Shown here: positions 13,687-22,796 of the stretch, one piece after another
Position numbering within the stretch: the first letter of the stretch is position 1
Layout: each line of letters starts with the position of its first letter
NCBI GenBank assembly: GCA_902519445.1
Contig: CABYJR010000005.1
Span: 1 to 34,377, forward strand
Source: an uncultured Pelagibacteraceae bacterium
GTDB lineage: Bacteria > Pseudomonadota > Alphaproteobacteria > Pelagibacterales > Pelagibacteraceae
Direction: 5' to 3'
Length of the DNA: 34,377 nucleotides
Program-made: the position numbers and the translations under genes
The notes under the pieces: generated by a model
Database searches by the model: none
What the model saw: only the letters and a program-made list of their open reading frames with translations
What the model was told of the DNA's origin: nothing

Positions 13687-16600
13687 ATGTTTATTACCGA
13701 TCTATCAATTCGCAGACCAGTCGTATCAGCAGTTTTTTCAATGATATTAGTGGTTTTTGGATTGTTTGTTTTTTGGAAATTACCAGTAAGAGAATTGCCT
13801 GCAGGCCTGCAACCTCCTGTTGTCCAAATCCAAGTAGATTACGATGGAGCTTCATCTGAAATTATTTCAAGTGAAATAGTAGAGATAATAGAAGACGTCA
13901 TTGGTGGAGCGGAAGGAATAAAAAATATAGACTCAACTTCAGAAAATGGGAGAGCTACTATAAAAATTGAATTTGACACTTCTATTGATCTTGATGCAGC
14001 AACAAATGATATAAGAGACAGAGTAAGTAGAGTTAAAGATAACCTTCCAGAAGATTCTAATTCCCCAGAAATACTTAAACAAAGCGCTGGTTTTACAACT
14101 TCAATGTGGCTTTCCGTTTCTTCAACCACTTGGACTGATTTAGAACTTGGAGATTATACAAGGAGATATCTTGTAGATAATTTTTCAAATGTTAAAGGTG
14201 TAGGAAGAATTCTGGTTGGAGGGCTTCGCGAATTAAGCGTTAGAATTTATATTTCTCCAGCTAAACTAGCAGCTAATGATCTAACTGTTCAAGAAGTTGA
14301 GCAAGCTTTAAGAAAAGAAAATATTAGTCTCCCAGCTGGCAGTTTAGAAGCTACTAATATTGATTTTACAATCAATCTTGATAAAGCATATAAAGATTTA
14401 AGATCCATAAAACAGTTACCTATAAAAAAAATAAAAAATAGCGTTATTCGTTTAGAAAATATTGCTGAGGTAAAATATGGTCCTGTTTCCGAAAAAACTC
14501 TTTTTAAAGCTCAAAGTAAAGATGGAAAACCTAATGAAAAAGTTGTTGGAATAGGAATTTATGCAAAAAGTGGTGCTTCTACTGTAGAATTATCAAAAAA
14601 AATAAGAGAGCGGATTAAAATAGTTCAAAAAACTTTACCCGAAAATTTAAAACTAGGTGTTTCTTTTGATAGGGCTACTTATATAAATGCTGCAATAAAT
14701 GAAGTTTATAAAACTTTAGCAATTGCTTTTGTATTAGTAGTAATAATTATTTATCTATTTTTGGGAAATCTAAGAGCTGTAATTGTGCCTGCAGTTGCTT
14801 TGCCTGTTAGTTTAATTTCGGCAGCTTTGGGTTTATGGTTTTTTGACTTGTCTATAAACATATTTGTACTACTAGCTGCAATTTTGGCAATAGGAATAGT
14901 AGTAGACGATTCTATAATAATGACAGATGCAATTTACAATAGAGTGGAAAATGGAGAAACTCCCTTAGTGGCTTCTGTTAATGGAGCAAAAAGTGTAACT
15001 TTTGCTATTATTTCAACTACTCTAGTTTTGGTCGCAGTTTTTTTACCATTAATCTTTATAGAAGGACTATCGGGTACGCTCTTTAGAGAAACTGCAATTT
15101 CTTTAACTTTTGCTATTGTTGTATCTTCTTTCGTAGCCCTTACTCTTTCCCCAATGCTTGGAAGTAAATTTCTTAATAAAAATACAAAAAAATCTAAAAT
15201 TGTTTTAAAATTTGAAAAATATTATGAATCTTTTTTAGAATTTTATTCAGAAACTTTAAATTACTGGATAAATAAACAAAAAATCATAATTGGATTTATG
15301 TTTTTTATAGTAATAGCATCTATACTCCTTTTTAATTTTTCTCCTAAAGAATTACTTCCTCAAGAAGATAGGGGTGTATATTTAGTCATAGGTAAAACTG
15401 ACGAGGGAAGTTCTTTTCAATATACTGCTGATAAAGCCAAAGAAATAGAAAGAAGATTAATCCCTTTAATTAAAAAAGATGGAGAATCTTACAAAAGAGT
15501 TATTATGAGAGTGCCTGGCTTTGGAAGAGCAAGCAAATCTTATAATAGTTTTATTATTATAGCTTTGTTAGATGATTGGAAAGATAGAGATGAAAGCGCA
15601 ATAAAAATCATGAGAAAAGCTATAGGAAAAATTGTAACTGTGCCACAAGCTCTTGCTTTTCCTATTTCACCGCAAAGTATTCGGGTTAGTAGTTATAACA
15701 AACCTGTTCAAATGGTTTTATTAGGAAATAGTTACGATCAACTTGAAAAATGGCAAAAATCAATAATGATAGAATTAAGAAAAAATAGAAACTTAGCAGC
15801 AATCGAATCTGATTATTCAAAAAATAAACCAGAAATAAAGTTGGAAATAAATAGAAAAAAAGCTCAAGATTTAGGAGTCTCTGTTCAATCTATCGGTTCA
15901 ACGATTAGCACTCTTTTTTCTGGTAAAACTGTTACAAAGTTCAACAGGTTAGGAAAAGAATATCCAATAATTCTACAAGCTGACATAGAAAATAGAAAAA
16001 GAAGTGAAAGTTTAAGCAAAATTTTTGTACGTTCAGATACTACAGGAAAGTTAATATCAGTAGCAAATCTCGTTGAATTTAAAGAAGTGGGTTCTGCAAA
16101 AATTTTAGCACGTTATGACAGACAGCGTGCTGTTACAATTAGTGCAAGACTAGTTGGCGATTACACTCTTTCTGAAGCTTTAAGTTATTTTGAAAAAACA
16201 GTGAACAAAAATGTTCCAGATGCAAGAATTGAATGGAAAGGAAAATCAGAAGAACTTAAAGAAACAAGTAATGAATTATTTATTATATTTGGGTTGGCTT
16301 TGATTACTGCTTTTTTAGTAATGTCAGCTAACTTCAATAGTTTCATTCATCCTGCGGTAATTATGTTAACGGTTCCATTAAGTGTTTTTGGAGGAATTAT
16401 TTTTATTTTATTATTCAACTCAAGTGTAAATATTTTTTCACAAATCGCTTTGGTTATCTTAATTGGAATTTCCACAAAAAACTCAATTTTGATTGTAGAT
16501 TGGGCAAATCAATTGAGAAGAGCTGGAAAAAATATTCAAAGTGCAGCCTTGGAAGCTTGTAGAAGAAGATTTCGTGCAATTATCATGACTTCTCTTTCTA

Positions 16601-16815
16601 CTATGATCGCAATGATTCCCTTGCTAATTGGTAACATAGGTCCTGGCGCTGGTGAAGGAAGCCGTTTAGCTGTCGGAGCAACAATATTTGGAGGTATGCT
16701 TATATCAACTTTCTTTACACTTTATGTAACACCAACAATGTATGTCCTGCTTACAAAAAACACAAAAAGAATTGATGCTGTTGATATTCAGCTTAATAAA
16801 GAACTTAAAAGATAA
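13687..16815 (+). CDS. RND multidrug efflux pump, HAE1/AcrB family
   Basis: 1042 residues with the usual pattern of 12 helices: one at about 10-30, a block near 340-490, one near 535, and a block from about 870 to 1030, with two large periplasmic loops between. The proton-relay Asp407-Asp408 (GIVVDDSI) fall at the same numbers as in AcrB. Lys931 (STKNSIL) and an Arg in RRRFRAIIMTS complete the relay. LSIRRPVVSAVFSM is the typical start. It exports drugs, detergents or lipids with proton influx. No outer-membrane channel gene lies nearby. Its end overlaps the convergent lipoprotein gene by 11 bases. Confidence 0.95.
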   Translation: MFITDLSIRRPVVSAVFSMILVVFGLFVFWKLPVRELPAGLQPPVVQIQVDYDGASSEIISSEIVEIIEDVIGGAEGIKNIDSTSENGRATIKIEFDTSIDLDAATNDIRDRVSRVKDNLPEDSNSPEILKQSAGFTTSMWLSVSSTTWTDLELGDYTRRYLVDNFSNVKGVGRILVGGLRELSVRIYISPAKLAANDLTVQEVEQALRKENISLPAGSLEATNIDFTINLDKAYKDLRSIKQLPIKKIKNSVIRLENIAEVKYGPVSEKTLFKAQSKDGKPNEKVVGIGIYAKSGASTVELSKKIRERIKIVQKTLPENLKLGVSFDRATYINAAINEVYKTLAIAFVLVVIIIYLFLGNLRAVIVPAVALPVSLISAALGLWFFDLSINIFVLLAAILAIGIVVDDSIIMTDAIYNRVENGETPLVASVNGAKSVTFAIISTTLVLVAVFLPLIFIEGLSGTLFRETAISLTFAIVVSSFVALTLSPMLGSKFLNKNTKKSKIVLKFEKYYESFLEFYSETLNYWINKQKIIIGFMFFIVIASILLFNFSPKELLPQEDRGVYLVIGKTDEGSSFQYTADKAKEIERRLIPLIKKDGESYKRVIMRVPGFGRASKSYNSFIIIALLDDWKDRDESAIKIMRKAIGKIVTVPQALAFPISPQSIRVSSYNKPVQMVLLGNSYDQLEKWQKSIMIELRKNRNLAAIESDYSKNKPEIKLEINRKKAQDLGVSVQSIGSTISTLFSGKTVTKFNRLGKEYPIILQADIENRKRSESLSKIFVRSDTTGKLISVANLVEFKEVGSAKILARYDRQRAVTISARLVGDYTLSEALSYFEKTVNKNVPDARIEWKGKSEELKETSNELFIIFGLALITAFLVMSANFNSFIHPAVIMLTVPLSVFGGIIFILLFNSSVNIFSQIALVILIGISTKNSILIVDWANQLRRAGKNIQSAALEACRRRFRAIIMTSLSTMIAMIPLLIGNIGPGAGEGSRLAVGATIFGGMLISTFFTLYVTPTMYVLLTKNTKRIDAVDIQLNKELKR

Positions 16816-17413
16816 TATAATTCTTATCTAAAATTGATTTGCATTCTTGTAATTGAATTCTATAAATCTTAGCTTGTTTCTCTACACTTTTTGCAAATAT
16901 TATAGCTTTCTTATCTTTCTCATAAGCTTTGTTTTTATAAGCGCCCCATCCTAAATAATAATTTAAATACATATTTCTGGTATCTTTAAGAGAAACTTTA
17001 TTAATTTTATTTGTTTTCCAAAAATACCATCCTATAAAATCAGAACTATTTTTAAAGCTTATACGCAGTGCCGCTGGTTTGTTGTTTTCTTTTTTATATA
17101 AATCCCATGTTTTGTTAACAGCCTGGCTAAATCCCAAGCTAGAGCTGGGACGCCGATAAGGAATTATTTTAAAAAGTTTTGTTCTTTTTGGTTTTGCAAA
17201 TCTTTTAAAACTGCTTTCCTTATTAATTACAGCCAAAATACTTGAAATTGGAACCCCCCATTTTTTGGATGATGCCCTGGTATATTTTAAATAAAAATAT
17301 TTTTCACTAAAAATTTTACATGCATTTTGAGGGTATTTAGGAACAGATGAACAGGCACTTAAAAAAAAGAAAATAACTAAAACAAATTTATTTATTTTAT
17401 AAAAATGAATCAC
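16805..17413 (-). CDS. Lytic transglycosylase-like lipoprotein (SLT domain)
   Basis: 202 residues from a GTG start. The signal peptide ends in the lipobox LSAC with Cys21. The lysozyme-like SLT fold follows: WGVPISSILAVINKESSFKRFAKP with probable catalytic Glu66, then RPSSSLGFSQAVNKTWDLY (the G-x-x-Q strand) and YLNYYLGWGAY. This matches an alphaproteobacterial transglycosylase-like lipoprotein family with an insertion around KLFKIIPYRRP. It should cut peptidoglycan at the cell envelope, presumably attached to the outer membrane. It is last in the VanZ - zeta - nuclease - lipoprotein run, 20 bases after the nuclease. Confidence 0.82.
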   Translation of the reverse strand: MIHFYKINKFVLVIFFFLSACSSVPKYPQNACKIFSEKYFYLKYTRASSKKWGVPISSILAVINKESSFKRFAKPKRTKLFKIIPYRRPSSSLGFSQAVNKTWDLYKKENNKPAALRISFKNSSDFIGWYFWKTNKINKVSLKDTRNMYLNYYLGWGAYKNKAYEKDKKAIIFAKSVEKQAKIYRIQLQECKSILDKNYIIF

Positions 17414-17433
17414 TTCTTATTTTATATAAGAAT

Positions 17434-17949
17434 TTAATTCATAATTCTTCTCCATTTTTCAGGTTCTACAAAAGCACCCCTCCATATTCCTAATTTATTT
17501 TCCTTAGCATATTGTTCTTCTAGTACATATTTTTTTGAATATCTTGTATAAGCTATTGCATAACCGTTTTTTACAAGCCAACTATTAATATCTTGATTTT
17601 TAATATAGCAAGTGCCAATATTTCTATTATATTTGTCCTTATTTTTTTTAATAACGCATTTAACTTTTTTGTCTTTTAATTTCTTTAATAATGCTAAAGT
17701 TGATTTTTCTCCACATTTATAATTTTTTTGAAAATTAAATATTAAAAAACTTATATATATTTTTTTACAAATTTGTTTTTTCTCTGGTGCATCAATACCA
17801 AAAAGTCTGATTTTTATTTTATTTATTTTTATTGTATCTCCATCAATAACCTCTGCTTGCCCTGAAATATTTCTTTCATTGGAAATAGATAGTGTTGTTA
17901 ATGAAAAAAAAATTAGTAAACTAAATAAAATCAGACTTAGCTTTTGCAT
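17434..17949 (-). CDS. Secreted thermonuclease-like protein (SNase fold)
   Basis: 171 residues with a signal peptide (MQKLSLILFS..., likely cleaved near residue 23). The staphylococcal-nuclease fold is complete: calcium ligands in VIDGDTI (Asp36/Asp38) and Asp53; catalytic Arg48 and Glu56 in IRLFGIDAPE; and Arg109 in DKYNRNIG matching the third catalytic residue. An insertion rich in lysine and aromatics (about 60-80) contains two Cys. It would degrade DNA or RNA in the periplasm or outside. The start lies 29 bases inside the zeta-inhibitor gene in another frame, a long overlap for this window. Confidence 0.85.
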   Translation of the reverse strand: MQKLSLILFSLLIFFSLTTLSISNERNISGQAEVIDGDTIKINKIKIRLFGIDAPEKKQICKKIYISFLIFNFQKNYKCGEKSTLALLKKLKDKKVKCVIKKNKDKYNRNIGTCYIKNQDINSWLVKNGYAIAYTRYSKKYVLEEQYAKENKLGIWRGAFVEPEKWRRIMN

Positions 17950-18232
17950 TTAGCTCGTCCATTTTTTTTCTGATATCTTGATCTGAAACATTTTGATCTT
18001 TTAAATCTTCTTTGATTTTCCTAAAAACGTCTTCATCTCCCGCTTCTTGAAAATCAGCTTTAATTACGGACTGTATATATTCTTTTTCTTTCTCTAAATT
18101 ATATCCAAATTTTTGCGAGACCCATTGACCAAGATATTTATTTCTTCTAGCGGCAATTTTAAACTGGAGTTCTTCGTCTCTTGCAAATTTTTTTTCAAAG
18201 CTTTTTTCTCTTTCTGTAAATTTATCACTCAT
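17921..18232 (-). CDS. DUF1476 / zeta subunit-type F1-ATPase inhibitor
   Basis: 103 highly charged residues, almost all helical, matching DUF1476. The N-terminal half (TEREKSFEKKFARDEELQFKIAARRNKYLGQW) closely follows the inhibitory region of the Paracoccus zeta subunit, which blocks F1-ATPase hydrolysis in alphaproteobacteria. The C-terminal four-helix part is present. The family is essentially alphaproteobacterial, supporting the host assignment. It is not beside ATP synthase genes here but between a VanZ-like protein (ATGA overlap) and a nuclease (29-base overlap). Confidence 0.88.
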   Translation of the reverse strand: MSDKFTEREKSFEKKFARDEELQFKIAARRNKYLGQWVSQKFGYNLEKEKEYIQSVIKADFQEAGDEDVFRKIKEDLKDQNVSDQDIRKKMDELNAKAKSDFI

Positions 18233-18612
18233 GGTTTATTAAAGAATAGATAAATCCTTATTACAAAATAAGCAACCATTACACCAAAAATATTAGCTAA
18301 CAAATCCTGTAATTGAAAAGAACGATTAGGTATTATGGAGTGGAAAATTTCAAGAGTTATTGATAAAAAAAACAACCCATACACTAAATTTTTAAAGTTT
18401 TCATTTTTTACATAAATAAAAAAACCCATTAAAGAAATGCACAGATAGCAAATAAAATGATTAATTGTTGTCCCAAAAGGATTTTTAATTAAATATGGTT
18501 GTAAACTCCAATCGTTATATAATAAAAAACCAATCAAACTTCCGGGCCAAAGTGAGATGACTATCAAAAATAATACGGAAATATGAAAAATAGATTTCAA
18601 AACTTTGTTCAT
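18229..18612 (-). CDS. VanZ-like membrane protein
   Basis: 127 residues with four membrane helices and the VanZ-like pattern: INHFICYLCISLMGFF, then a late EIFHSIIPNRSFQLQDLLANIFGVMVAY in which the E...PNR and D-x-x-A-N-x-x-G positions are the family core. Function of the family is unclear beyond an envelope location. The track start at 18627 is a TTG, and I prefer ATG 18612 (MNKVLKS), with a TATATT box six bases upstream. It is first in a four-gene minus run, divergent from gpmA with a 26-base gap. Confidence 0.75.
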   Translation of the reverse strand: MNKVLKSIFHISVLFLIVISLWPGSLIGFLLYNDWSLQPYLIKNPFGTTINHFICYLCISLMGFFIYVKNENFKNLVYGLFFLSITLEIFHSIIPNRSFQLQDLLANIFGVMVAYFVIRIYLFFNKP

Positions 18613-18638
18613 TTTAATAATATACAACTGTTATCAAA

Positions 18639-19334
18639 ATGAATAATTTAATACTAGTCCGTCATGGACAATCTAAGTTTAATTTAGAACGTAGATTTAC
18701 AGGATTCTACGATGTTAATCTGACCTCAAAAGGTGAATCTGAAGCAAAATATGCAGGTGAATTAATTAAAAAATTAAAAATTAAATTTGATGCACATTTT
18801 ACATCTGAATTAATGCGCGCTTCCAATACTTTAGATATAATACTAAAAGTTTTAAATACACCAAATGTCGAAATTAATAAATCATGGGAACTTAACGAAA
18901 GACATTATGGAGGACTTACTGGTTTGAATAAGGACGAAACAATAAAAAAATATGGAGTAGAACAAGTAAAAATTTGGAGAAGAAGTTTTGATATACCTCC
19001 TCCAAAAATGGAATCGGATCATCCACTTAAAAAAAAAATTAAATCTAAAATTTTGGGAGAATCGCTAAAAGACACTTTTGACCGTGTTGTACCTTATTTT
19101 GATGAAAAAATTAAACCACTTATCCTATCTAATAAAAATATTCTTATTGTATTTCACGGGAATAGCTGTAGAGCCTTATTAATGAAAATTTTAAAATTAT
19201 CTGAAAAAAAAATTGTGGATTTAGAAATTCCTACCGGCAATCCCTTGCTAATTAAATTTGAAAATAATCTTGAAGTTAAAGATTGTAAATACCTTGATAA
19301 AAAAAGGGAAAAAAAAATATTATTTAATATTTAA
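18639..19334 (+). CDS. gpmA: 2,3-bisphosphoglycerate-dependent phosphoglycerate mutase
   Basis: 231 residues of the histidine phosphatase superfamily. The phosphorylated His9 lies in LVRHGQS. ELNERHYGGLTGLNK with Glu87 is the dPGM-specific segment, and the second His173 sits in FHGNSCRAL. It interconverts 3- and 2-phosphoglycerate in glycolysis or gluconeogenesis. RRFTGFYDVNLT fits the substrate loop. It is a single plus-strand gene whose last 15 bases overlap the end of the convergent nucleotidyltransferase. Confidence 0.95.
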   Translation: MNNLILVRHGQSKFNLERRFTGFYDVNLTSKGESEAKYAGELIKKLKIKFDAHFTSELMRASNTLDIILKVLNTPNVEINKSWELNERHYGGLTGLNKDETIKKYGVEQVKIWRRSFDIPPPKMESDHPLKKKIKSKILGESLKDTFDRVVPYFDEKIKPLILSNKNILIVFHGNSCRALLMKILKLSEKKIVDLEIPTGNPLLIKFENNLEVKDCKYLDKKREKKILFNI

Positions 19335-20009
19335 TTTTTTATAAATATCCAAAGTACTAACATGTAAAAAATTGATATTACTTTCTAGGGCAAGCAATTT
19401 CTCATTTTTAATTAATTCATTCCATACTTTATTCATTGAAAAAACTTGATCCTTAATATTTGAGAAAACTTTTGGGTTAATAATTTGTAACCCGGTGTAT
19501 ATATATTTTAAATTTTGATTTTCTGTTCTTGTGACTATAGTATTTTGCAAATTGAAATCTCCTTTCATATTTTTATCAAAACTTTTTTCCTTGTTTACAA
19601 TCAATAAATAACATTTTTCTTTATTCATAAAAAAATTATTTTCCATTTTTTTTAGTTCCTCTAAATAATTTAGATTCCAAATTGTGTCGGGGTTTATGCA
19701 AACAAAACTCTCTTTAAAATATTTTAATGCATTTAGTATACCTCCTCCTGTATCCAAAATTTTTTCTTTTTCATTAACTATCGTAATTTTTAAATTAAAC
19801 TTTTTTTTATTTACATATTCAGTAATTTGATCTGAAAAATAGTGTACGTTTATCACAGCTTCTTCGGTCCCATAATTTTCAAGAAAATTTATTGTATTAG
19901 ATAATAATGTTTCTCTTCCAATTTTAAGTAAAGGTTTGGGAATATTTAGTGTAAGAGGATTCAATCGCTTTCCAAAACCTGCTGCAAGGATCATTGCTTT
20001 TTTAATCAT
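19320..20009 (-). CDS. NDP-sugar-type nucleotidyltransferase (MurU-like)
   Basis: 229 residues with the nucleotidyltransferase signature AMILAAGFGKRLNPLT..IPKPLLKI at the N-terminus and the metal/nucleotide segment LDTGGGILNAL followed by INPDTIW. Size and motifs resemble MurU (N-acetylmuramate-1-phosphate uridylyltransferase) more than the longer glucose-1-phosphate enzymes. The partner kinase AmgK is not in the window, so the substrate is uncertain. It follows lpdA by 18 bases at the end of the TCA run and may simply be co-transcribed. It overlaps gpmA tail-to-tail by 15 bases, so no separate terminator fits between them. Confidence 0.75.
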   Translation of the reverse strand: MIKKAMILAAGFGKRLNPLTLNIPKPLLKIGRETLLSNTINFLENYGTEEAVINVHYFSDQITEYVNKKKFNLKITIVNEKEKILDTGGGILNALKYFKESFVCINPDTIWNLNYLEELKKMENNFFMNKEKCYLLIVNKEKSFDKNMKGDFNLQNTIVTRTENQNLKYIYTGLQIINPKVFSNIKDQVFSMNKVWNELIKNEKLLALESNINFLHVSTLDIYKKLNIK

Positions 20010-20027
20010 AATTTAGTTTAACAAATG

Positions 20028-21434
20028 TTAGAAATGAATTGGTCTTTTATCTACTGCCATGGCAGCTTCTTTAACTGCTTCACTGTGAGTGGGATGAGCA
20101 TGACATGTACGAGCAATATCTTCAGCGCTTGCACCAAATTCCATTGCTAAAGCCACCTCTCCAATCATAGTTCCGGCCAATGAACTAATTAAAGAAACTC
20201 CTAAAACCTTATCACTTTTTTCATCAGCTATTATTTTAACAAACCCTTCGGTTTCATTATTAACTTTAGCCCTTGAATTTGCCATAAACGGAAATTTTCC
20301 AACTTTATATTTAATATTTTCTTTTTTTAGTTCATTTTCAGTTTTACCAACCATAGCTACTTCAGGAGATGTATAAATTACTGCAGGTATAACATTGTAA
20401 TTCACATGACCTGCCTGGCCTGCAATGATTTCGGCTACTGCTATTCCTTCGTCTTCAGCTTTGTGCGCTAACATCGGCCCTTTATCTATTACATCACCGA
20501 TTGCATAAATATTTTTAATTGAAGTTTCAAATTTTCTATTAACTTGAATTTTTTTTTGATTGTTTACTTTAATGCCTAGTTTCCCTATATCCTCGCCAAG
20601 ATTTGGGGCTCTACCTGTTGCAATTAGAACTTTTTCGCATTCAACTTTTTCTTTTTTTTTACTCTTATTGTCAGTAAAATTTACAACGATTCTATCTTTT
20701 AAAATATTAGTTTCTGTAACCTTGCAGTCTAACTTGAAATTAATTCCTTGTTTATTTAGAATTTTTAAAAATTCACTTGAAATATCTTTGTCCATTCCAG
20801 GGAGGATATGATCTAAATATTCAATAACTGTAACGGTTGAACCTAACCTTTTCCAAACACTAGAAAGTTCTAATCCAATATATCCGCCGCCTATAACTAC
20901 CAATTCTTTTGGAGGGGTATCAAAAGATAATGCTCCTGTTGAAGAAACAACTCTTTTTTCATCAATTTTTATTCCTGGTAAAGATGTAGGGGTTGATCCG
21001 GTAGCAATTATTATATTTTCGGTTTTATAAGTTTCTTTTTTACCAGAATTATCTACGACTGCTACAGTATTTTTATCTAATATTAAACCCTTACCTTTTA
21101 AATGTGAAATTTTATTTTTTTTAAACAAAAATTCTATTCCCTTGGTAAGCGTAAGAACAGATTTATTTTTATTTCCCATCATTTTGGGCAAATTTAATTT
21201 TATATCTGCTGTTTCAATGCCTAAATTCTTAAATTCATTTTTTGTCTTATGATACATTTCAGAAGCATGAAGTAAGCTCTTTGAAGGTATACATCCAACA
21301 TTAAGGCATGTGCCTCCTAATGTTTTTCTAGATTCTACGCACGCTGTTTTGAGACCAAGTTGGGCGGATCTAATTGAAGCTACATATCCCCCTGGACCAG
21401 ATCCAACTACAATGACATCAAATTTATTATCCAT
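20028..21434 (-). CDS. lpdA: Dihydrolipoamide dehydrogenase (E3)
   Basis: 468 residues, the normal length. The FAD site is VVGSGPGGYVA, the redox disulfide Cys43/Cys48 lies in GGTCLNVGCIPSK, the NAD site is VVIGGGYIGLE, and the active-site His447/Glu452 pair of the partner subunit lies in HAHPTHSE. It reoxidises lipoyl groups of 2-oxoacid dehydrogenases. Lying 10 bases after sucB, it is probably the E3 of the 2-oxoglutarate complex, though it may be shared with pyruvate dehydrogenase or glycine cleavage. Confidence 0.97.
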   Translation of the reverse strand: MDNKFDVIVVGSGPGGYVASIRSAQLGLKTACVESRKTLGGTCLNVGCIPSKSLLHASEMYHKTKNEFKNLGIETADIKLNLPKMMGNKNKSVLTLTKGIEFLFKKNKISHLKGKGLILDKNTVAVVDNSGKKETYKTENIIIATGSTPTSLPGIKIDEKRVVSSTGALSFDTPPKELVVIGGGYIGLELSSVWKRLGSTVTVIEYLDHILPGMDKDISSEFLKILNKQGINFKLDCKVTETNILKDRIVVNFTDNKSKKKEKVECEKVLIATGRAPNLGEDIGKLGIKVNNQKKIQVNRKFETSIKNIYAIGDVIDKGPMLAHKAEDEGIAVAEIIAGQAGHVNYNVIPAVIYTSPEVAMVGKTENELKKENIKYKVGKFPFMANSRAKVNNETEGFVKIIADEKSDKVLGVSLISSLAGTMIGEVALAMEFGASAEDIARTCHAHPTHSEAVKEAAMAVDKRPIHF

Positions 21435-21444
21435 TATTAATTTT

Positions 21445-22794
21445 TTAGAGATCTAAAAATAATCTGCGAGGTTCTTCAAGACATTCTTTAACAGTTTTTA
21501 GAAAAGATACAGCTTCCTTTCCGTCAATTATTCTATGATCATAAGATAAAGCCAAATACATAATTGGTCTCACGATTATATTACCATCTTTTGCAATCGG
21601 TCTTTCAACAATATTATGCATACCTAATATACCTGTTTGTGGAGGATTTAGTATTGGAGTTGATAACATTGATCCATATATTCCTCCATTGCTTATTGTA
21701 AAAGTTCCTCCTTGAAGATCATTAATTGTAATTTTTCCTAATCTAGCTTTTTCAGAAAGCAAAAATATATTTCTTTCTATATCAGCAAAAGAAAGTTCAT
21801 CTGCTTTTTTAAGTACAGGAACTACCAACCCTCGATCAGTGCCAATAGCAATTGAAATATTATAATAGTTTTTATAAGTAATGTGATCTCCTGATATTTC
21901 TGCATTAACTGCTGGAAAGTTTTTTAAAGCCACAACAGAAGCCTTAACAAAAAAAGACATAAATCCTAATTTAACTGAATATTTTTTTTTAAAATCTTCT
22001 TTATAATCTTGCTTCATTTGCATTATGCTATGCATATCCACTTCGTTGAAAGTTGTTAGCATGGCGGCATTATCTTGAGCCTCTTTTAAACGTTTAGCAA
22101 TAGTAGCCCTTAATCTTGTCATTTTGACTCTCTCTTCTGGACCATGGCTAATTTTTCTTTTGGATGGTTGTGGAATATTTCCCATTAAGTTAATTAAATC
22201 CCCTTTAGATATTCTTCCAGATTTTCCTGTTCCTTCTATATTTGAAATATCAATATTATTTTCTTCAACCATTTTTCTCACTGCAGGAGATAAATTTTTT
22301 CTAGTTTTTGGAGGTATATATTTTTCTTCTTCTTTTTCACTGATATCTTCTTCAGTTTCTTTTTCACTGATATCTTCTTCGGCTAATGTTTCTAAAACTA
22401 AAGTTTGGCTAGAATTTTCTTGCTTAACATCTTTATCTAAAGTTAAAACTTCTTCATTTTTTTTTAATTTTTTTTCCTTAGATTTTTTTGGTGGTGTATA
22501 AGATTCTTTTTTTAAATCAGTTTGAGTTACTTTAGCAGCTTTTTTTGAAGCAATTTTGCTCTCATTAACTTCCCCTAACAATGCTCCAACCTCAACGGTA
22601 TCACCTTCTTTTACTTTAATTGATGTCAAAGTTCCGGCTAAAGGAGAAGGCACTTCTACATTAACTTTATCAGTTTCTAATTCTACAAGAGGCTCATCCG
22701 AATCAACTTTCTCACCCACTTGTTTAAGCCACTTTGATACTGTTGCTTCAGTTACGGATTCTCCCAAAGAAGGAACTATAATTTGATTCGACAT
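21445..22794 (-). CDS. sucB: 2-oxoglutarate dehydrogenase E2 (dihydrolipoyl succinyltransferase)
   Basis: 449 residues. One lipoyl domain (1-78) carries the lipoylated Lys43 in ETDKVNVEV. An acidic/basic linker (about 80-165) contains a nine-residue tandem repeat. The E3-binding domain is [29 protein letters not shown]. The acyltransferase domain ends with catalytic His420 and Asp424 in SYDHRIIDG. It transfers the succinyl group to CoA. The succinyl specificity is inferred from the family-typical [17 protein letters not shown] and the adjacent sucA. Only two bases separate it from sucA. Confidence 0.96.
   Translation of the reverse strand: MSNQIIVPSLGESVTEATVSKWLKQVGEKVDSDEPLVELETDKVNVEVPSPLAGTLTSIKVKEGDTVEVGALLGEVNESKIASKKAAKVTQTDLKKESYTPPKKSKEKKLKKNEEVLTLDKDVKQENSSQTLVLETLAEEDISEKETEEDISEKEEEKYIPPKTRKNLSPAVRKMVEENNIDISNIEGTGKSGRISKGDLINLMGNIPQPSKRKISHGPEERVKMTRLRATIAKRLKEAQDNAAMLTTFNEVDMHSIMQMKQDYKEDFKKKYSVKLGFMSFFVKASVVALKNFPAVNAEISGDHITYKNYYNISIAIGTDRGLVVPVLKKADELSFADIERNIFLLSEKARLGKITINDLQGGTFTISNGGIYGSMLSTPILNPPQTGILGMHNIVERPIAKDGNIIVRPIMYLALSYDHRIIDGKEAVSFLKTVKECLEEPRRLFLDL
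22331..22380 (-). repeat. 23-bp direct repeat, 27-bp period, inside sucB
   Basis: tctttttcactgatatcttc (plus ttc) occurs at 22331-22353 and again identically at 22358-22380. The 27-base period equals nine codons and encodes the repeated peptide [18 protein letters not shown] in the disordered linker between the lipoyl and E3-binding domains. It keeps the reading frame, so the linker can vary in length. Confidence 0.9.
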
Positions 22795-22796
22795 GT

